NCBI RefSeq assembly: GCF_036345915.1
Contig: NZ_CP107785.1
Span: 5,022,001-5,086,000 of the forward strand
Origin: Nocardia sp. NBC_00565
Lineage (GTDB): Bacteria; Actinomycetota; Actinomycetes; Mycobacteriales; Mycobacteriaceae
DNA: 64,000 nt
Direction: 5' to 3'
In this document: one piece after another, positions 60,446 to 64,000 of the stretch
How the letters are laid out: every line of letters begins with the position of its first letter
Position numbering within the stretch: the first letter of the stretch is position 1
Notes under the pieces: model-generated
Seen by the model: only the letters and a program-made list of their open reading frames with translations
Told to the model about the DNA's origin: nothing
Database searches by the model: none
Translations under genes and position numbers: made by a program

Positions 60446-62641
60446 TCATGATTGCGCTGGCTTCGATGTTCGGTACCAGCCGTTTTCGTCCACGCCGACG
60501 AGACCGGTGAGTTCCAGTGCCGGGAGGACGGCGCGGACGGTGGACAGTTCGAGGCCGGAGTCTTCGGCGATAGTTCGGGGTTGGCGGGAGCCTATTTTCG
60601 GGAGTACCGCGAAGACGGCGGCCTCGTCGCCCGACATCCGGTCGACCGGGTCGGTGGCTTGCCGGGTTGGTAGTGACAGGCGCAGGGGGCCCGCTTCGTC
60701 GATGACCTCCTCGGCGCGGGTGACGAGCAAGGCCTCGCCTTCCCGGATCATGCGGTGACAGCCGACCGAGGATGCGGAGGTCACTGGCCCGGGGACGGCC
60801 AGGGCGGGGCGGCCGAGGCGACGCGCCCATTTGACGGTGTTGCGCGCGCCGCTGCGCAGTCCGGCTTCGACGACGAGGACGCCGTCCGCCAAGGCGGCGA
60901 TGATGCGGTTGCGGGCCAGGAATTGGTGCTTGTGGGCGGCCGTGCCAGGCGGGTATTCGCTGATCACCAGGCCGGTTTCGGCGATCTCGGACAAGAGGCG
61001 ATCGTGCTGGGCGGGATAGGGACGGTCGACGCCGCAAGCCAGAACCGCGATCGTCGCGGCACCGACGGCGAGCGCGGCGCGATGGGCCATACCGTCGATC
61101 CCGAAGGCCGCTCCCGAAACAATGGTCCAGCCTTGGGCAGCCAGATCACCGACGATCTCGCCGGTGACATGATCGCCATACCCGGTGCTGCACCGGGCCC
61201 CGACCACCGCGATGGCACGCTCACTCGACTCCAACAGGGACCGCGGCCCGCGCACCCACAGCACCAACGGCACCGCCCCATCGCGATCACGCCCAGGCTC
61301 GAGTTGGCCGAGGCCGAGCATCCGCCAGGCAGGCCACTCCGGATCGTCCGGCGTCACCAACCGCCCGCCGATCCGCTCCATCAACTCGAGATCCCTTGCC
61401 GCACCATCGATCTCCCGCCGCTTCGAAGTCGGCCCGAGCAACGACTCCGGCAACGCACACTCCCGCACCGCCCGCGCGGCCTCGACCACCCCCACCGATT
61501 CGATCAACAACGACAGCGCCGCACACGGCCCCTGCACCACCCGCGACAAATACGCCCACGCCAACCGCCGCTCATCGACTCCGCCGCCGGACCGCACCGA
61601 GCCCGCACACCCCGACGCCCAATCGTCCAGGTCCACAACCGCATATCTCGATGGCCCGACATCACTACCCATCACGGCCCCGACATACTCGGCAGCAGAC
61701 GATCCCGCACTCACCGATTCCCCAGCCCCATCGGAGACCCGAGAACGCCGGTGTACCCCGTCAACGCCCCCATCATGAGCAACACCCCCGCCTACCGATT
61801 CGCCGGTGCACTCGGAGGCCCAGACACCTCCGACCCCCTCACCGCCCCCGGCAACGGCCGCGCCATTGTCCATCGCTGCGCCGGCACATCCCACGGCGTC
61901 CACTCCGACATCCGCGGCCGCCACCGCAGAACCCGCAGGATCAGCGCCGCCGTTCACCGATCCGCCCTCGCACTCGAAGGCCCGGACACTTCCGCACACC
62001 CCCTCAACACCCCCGGCAACCGCAGCGCCACCGCCCTCAGGTCCGCCGATGCACTCGGCGACCCGGGAACTTCCGTGTGCCTCGACACTCCCGCCAACGG
62101 CCGCGCCATTGCCCGCCGCGGCGAGGACAAATCCGGATTCGTCCACACCACCAGCCACCTCCGCAGATCCCGAAAGAGCAGCGCCACAGTCCACCGATCC
62201 GCCTGTGCACTCGGCGACCCGCGTACTTCCGTGTGCCTCGACACTCCCGCCAACGGCCGCGCCATTGCCCGCCGCGGCACGGACATATCCCGAGCCGTCC
62301 ACAGCGCCACCTGCGGCCACCTCTGCAGATCCGGCAAGAGCAGCGCCACGGTCTGCCGATCCGCCTGTGCACTCGGAGGCAGACGCACGTCCGCATACCT
62401 TCTCAACACCCGCAGCGGCGACGTCGTTGTCCATCGCTGCGTGGGCACATCCCAACGCATTCACGCCGCCACCTGCGGCCGCTTTCGCTGGCCGGGCAAC
62501 AGCAGCGCCACCGTCCGCCGACGCACCCGCGCTGCACGACCTAGCGAAGACAACCGTCGTCTGTGCACCACCCGGCACGGGAATCGCTGTTGCGCCCCCA
62601 TCTTCAGCCGACGACATCTCGGCCGCCCTTGCCCCGTTCAT
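60446..62641 (-). CDS. dprA: DNA-processing protein DprA with long repetitive N-terminal extension
   Basis: Residues from about 355 to 731 are a normal DprA: ERRLAWAYLSRVVQGPC, the Rossmann-like core AIAVVGARCSTGYG, SGAAFGIDGMAHRAALAVGAATIAVLACGVDRPYP, GARNTVKWARRLGRPALAVPG and a C-terminal winged helix. DprA loads RecA onto incoming single-stranded DNA. Ahead of it lie about 350 extra residues rich in Gly, Ala, Val and Ser, built largely from 53-54-residue repeats. ATG 62641 overlaps the stop of the small ORF upstream (ATGA), which supports the long form. The usual actinobacterial DprA is about 380-400 residues. Confidence 0.87.
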   Translation of the reverse strand: MNGARAAEMSSAEDGGATAIPVPGGAQTTVVFARSCSAGASADGGAAVARPAKAAAGGGVNALGCAHAAMDNDVAAAGVEKVCGRASASECTGGSADRGAALAGSAEVAAGGAVDGSGYVRAAAGNGAAVGGSVEAHGSTRVAECTGGSVDCGAALSGSAEVAGGVDESGFVLAAAGNGAAVGGSVEAHGSSRVAECIGGPEGGGAAVAGGVEGVCGSVRAFECEGGSVNGGADPAGSAVAAADVGVDAVGCAGAAMDNGAAVAGGGEGVGGVWASECTGESVGGGVAHDGGVDGVHRRSRVSDGAGESVSAGSSAAEYVGAVMGSDVGPSRYAVVDLDDWASGCAGSVRSGGGVDERRLAWAYLSRVVQGPCAALSLLIESVGVVEAARAVRECALPESLLGPTSKRREIDGAARDLELMERIGGRLVTPDDPEWPAWRMLGLGQLEPGRDRDGAVPLVLWVRGPRSLLESSERAIAVVGARCSTGYGDHVTGEIVGDLAAQGWTIVSGAAFGIDGMAHRAALAVGAATIAVLACGVDRPYPAQHDRLLSEIAETGLVISEYPPGTAAHKHQFLARNRIIAALADGVLVVEAGLRSGARNTVKWARRLGRPALAVPGPVTSASSVGCHRMIREGEALLVTRAEEVIDEAGPLRLSLPTRQATDPVDRMSGDEAAVFAVLPKIGSRQPRTIAEDSGLELSTVRAVLPALELTGLVGVDENGWYRTSKPAQS
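61741..62536 (-). repeat. Degenerate 53-54-codon repeats in the dprA extension
   Basis: Units start around residues 36, 90, 144 and 224, with part units near 197 and 278. Shared segments include AECTGGS, GAALAGSAEVA and AAAGNGAAVGGSVEAHGS. Two copies near residues 120-143 and 172-196 are almost identical in DNA, which points to recent unequal duplication. Confidence 0.8.
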
Positions 62642-62802
62642 CCCACACTCCGATGCTGGAAGGTCAACGCTGCCTGCAGATCCCGCGCACTGCGGAGGTC
62701 GGCGGCGCGGACATAGACGTATTCAACGGCGACCGTCACTGGATCGGTCTCGTCGCACACCGCGTCCACGACCGACGGCCCTGCTCTCCAACACGCGCTC
62801 AC
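62638..62802 (-). CDS. Small coupled ORF similar to the ComM tail
   Basis: A 54-residue ORF starts with GTG at 62802, overlapping the comM stop by 4 bp (GTGA), and ends at 62638, overlapping the dprA start by 4 bp (ATGA). Its C-terminal half, VRAADLRSARDLQAALTFQHR, resembles the ComM tail TISDLRGADCPSAQDILAALNFRQR. It is either a duplicated and frameshifted comM 3' end or a true small coupled gene. No independent function is known. Confidence 0.6.
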   Translation of the reverse strand: MSACWRAGPSVVDAVCDETDPVTVAVEYVYVRAADLRSARDLQAALTFQHRSVG

Positions 62803-64000
62803 TGCGACCCCCGCTGCCGGAAGTTCAACGCTGCCAGGATGTCCTGGGCGCTGGGGCAGTCCGCGCCGCGGAGGTCGGAGATTGTCCAGGCGACGCGGAT
62901 GGCGCGGTCGGCGCCGCGGGCGGAGAGGCGGCCGAGGCGCAGTGCGGTTTCGACGGGGGCGGTGGCTTCGTGCGGTAGGCGGAAGCGTTGGCGGAGGATG
63001 TGGCCGGGGACTTCGGCGTTGGTGGACCAGCCGTACTCCTGCCAACGGTGTATCGCCGCCTGCCTTGCGGTGGCGACGCGGGCACGGACCACCTCGCTGC
63101 TCTCGGCCTCCTCGGCGGCGAAGGACGCGCCCGCGTGGCCGTGCATTTGGACCCAGATGTCTATGCGATCCATCAGTGGCCCGGACAGCTTGCCCAGGTA
63201 GCGGCGGCGGGCCAGCGGGGCGCAGATGCAGTCGACATCGCGGGCTGGGGCACAGGGGCAGGGATTGGCGGCCAGCACCAGTTGGAAGCGGGCCGGGTAG
63301 CGGGCTACGCCGTCGCGGCGCGCGATGCGAACTTCGCCTTCCTCCAAGGGCGTTCGCATCGCTTCCAGTACCTTGGCGCCGATCTCCGCGCATTCGTCGA
63401 GGAACAGGACGCCGCGGTGAGCACGGCTGACCGCGCCGGGGCGGGCGGTCCCGGATCCGCCGCCGACCATGGCGCTGGCCGAGGTCGAGTGGTGCGGGGC
63501 GACGAAGGGCGGCATGCTGATCAGGGGGTGGTCACCCGAGAGGGCACCCGCGACCGAATGGATGGCCGTCACCTCGAGGGCCTCGGATTCGGTGAGGGGC
63601 GGCAGCAGGCCCGGGAGGCGTTGCGCCAGCATGGTTTTGCCGATGCCGGGCGGCCCGGTGAGCAGCAGGTGGTGGCCGCCCGCCGCGGCCACCTCCAGTG
63701 CCCACCGGGCCTCTTCCTGACCGACCACCTCGCTCAGATCGCCACCACAGCGAACGGTGTCGGGCAGGATGCCGTCAGGCTCCGCGAGAACGCCCTCGCC
63801 GCGCAACCACCCGACGACGGTGCGCAGGCTGGCGGCGCCGAAGACCTCGATGCCGTCCACCAGACCGGCCTCGGCCAGTGCGGATTCCGGCACAATCACC
63901 CGCGACCAGCCCGCATTGCGCGCCGCGATCACCGCGGGCAGGATGCCGCGCACCCGGCGGACGCGGCCGTCGAGCGCCAATTCCCCCAGCAATACGGTCT
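62799..64000 (-). CDS. comM: ComM/YifB-family ATPase (5' end outside window)
   Basis: The visible 400 codons cover the C-terminal part of a ComM/Mg-chelatase-like AAA+ ATPase: LLGELALDGRVRRVRGILPAV, Walker A LTGPPGIGKT, Walker B GVLFLDECAEI, the cysteine-rich ANPCPCAPARDVDCICAP and the C-terminal Mg-chelatase domain (SARGADRAIRVAWTISDL). ComM is a hexameric helicase aiding branch migration in transformation. The frame stays open to the right edge; the first 100 or so residues are beyond it. It is followed by a small coupled ORF and dprA. Confidence 0.92.
   Translation of the reverse strand, partial: TVLLGELALDGRVRRVRGILPAVIAARNAGWSRVIVPESALAEAGLVDGIEVFGAASLRTVVGWLRGEGVLAEPDGILPDTVRCGGDLSEVVGQEEARWALEVAAAGGHHLLLTGPPGIGKTMLAQRLPGLLPPLTESEALEVTAIHSVAGALSGDHPLISMPPFVAPHHSTSASAMVGGGSGTARPGAVSRAHRGVLFLDECAEIGAKVLEAMRTPLEEGEVRIARRDGVARYPARFQLVLAANPCPCAPARDVDCICAPLARRRYLGKLSGPLMDRIDIWVQMHGHAGASFAAEEAESSEVVRARVATARQAAIHRWQEYGWSTNAEVPGHILRQRFRLPHEATAPVETALRLGRLSARGADRAIRVAWTISDLRGADCPSAQDILAALNFRQRGSQ

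Noticed and set aside
60755..62716. Plus-strand ORF of 653 codons opposite dprA
   Set aside because: It is a high-GC antisense frame rich in Arg, Pro and Ser; the dprA frame has clear conserved motifs.

Overview
The window looks like a chromosomal segment of a high-GC actinomycete, most likely Nocardia or a close relative. The right half keeps the order known from mycobacteria and nocardiae: rlmN, cdsA, frr, pyrH, tsf, rpsB, a secreted M23 peptidase, xerC, dprA and comM. The left half is accessory.

Layout. (1) 1-5968 (minus): a four-gene type II Wadjet plasmid-defence operon, jetD-jetA-jetB-jetC; jetC runs off the left edge. (2) 6322-10938: assorted genes: a PF04672 methyltransferase, a MetE-like protein, a secreted hydrolase, a truncated beta-lactamase-family lipoprotein, and a DUF1772/TetR divergent pair with two matched palindromes. 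(3) 10940-23806: a large catabolic cluster. It has an amino-acid/ectoine-type ABC importer, a tartrate/malate-type dehydrogenase, a succinate-semialdehyde-type dehydrogenase, a class III aminotransferase, a DUF3830 protein, an amidase, a D-2-hydroxyacid dehydrogenase, two maleate-isomerase-type proteins and a GntR/FCD regulator. Two divergent promoters in it share an identical 17-bp site. (4) 24163-27548: a DUF4331 secreted protein, a TPR protein with a probable frameshift, and a cysteine-free HesB-like protein. (5) 27874-35802: a polyol regulon: SorC regulator, sugar-alcohol ABC importer, mannitol-type dehydrogenase and zinc polyol dehydrogenase.

(6) 36084-43712: an island bounded by two copies (206 and 207 bp) of the 3' end of rlmN. 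The right copy belongs to the intact gene and the left copy is a displaced, frameshifted fragment. Inside are an ATPase with a nuclease-like C terminus (minus) and a compact four-gene plus-strand operon: a DUF4365 nuclease-like protein, two unknown proteins, and a 1033-residue protein with two P-loop ATPase domains, the second HerA-like. No integrase is visible inside. This operon is the best candidate here for an undescribed, probably defensive, system.

(7) 43506-49884: core translation and lipid genes, with a long hairpin between rpsB and tsf and a terminator after tsf. (8) 50251-59332: small secreted proteins, a MerR gene divergent from a metallo-beta-lactamase-fold protein that has lost its metal ligands, an SdsA-type alkylsulfatase, three small membrane proteins in overlapping frames, an acetoacetate-decarboxylase-family protein, and a SnoaL/TetR pair with strong palindromic operators. 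(9) 59351-64000: xerC, a dprA with a repeat-built N-terminal extension of about 350 residues, a 54-residue ORF coupled at both ends, and comM cut by the right edge.

No tRNA, rRNA, CRISPR array, intact insertion sequence or phage gene was recognised.
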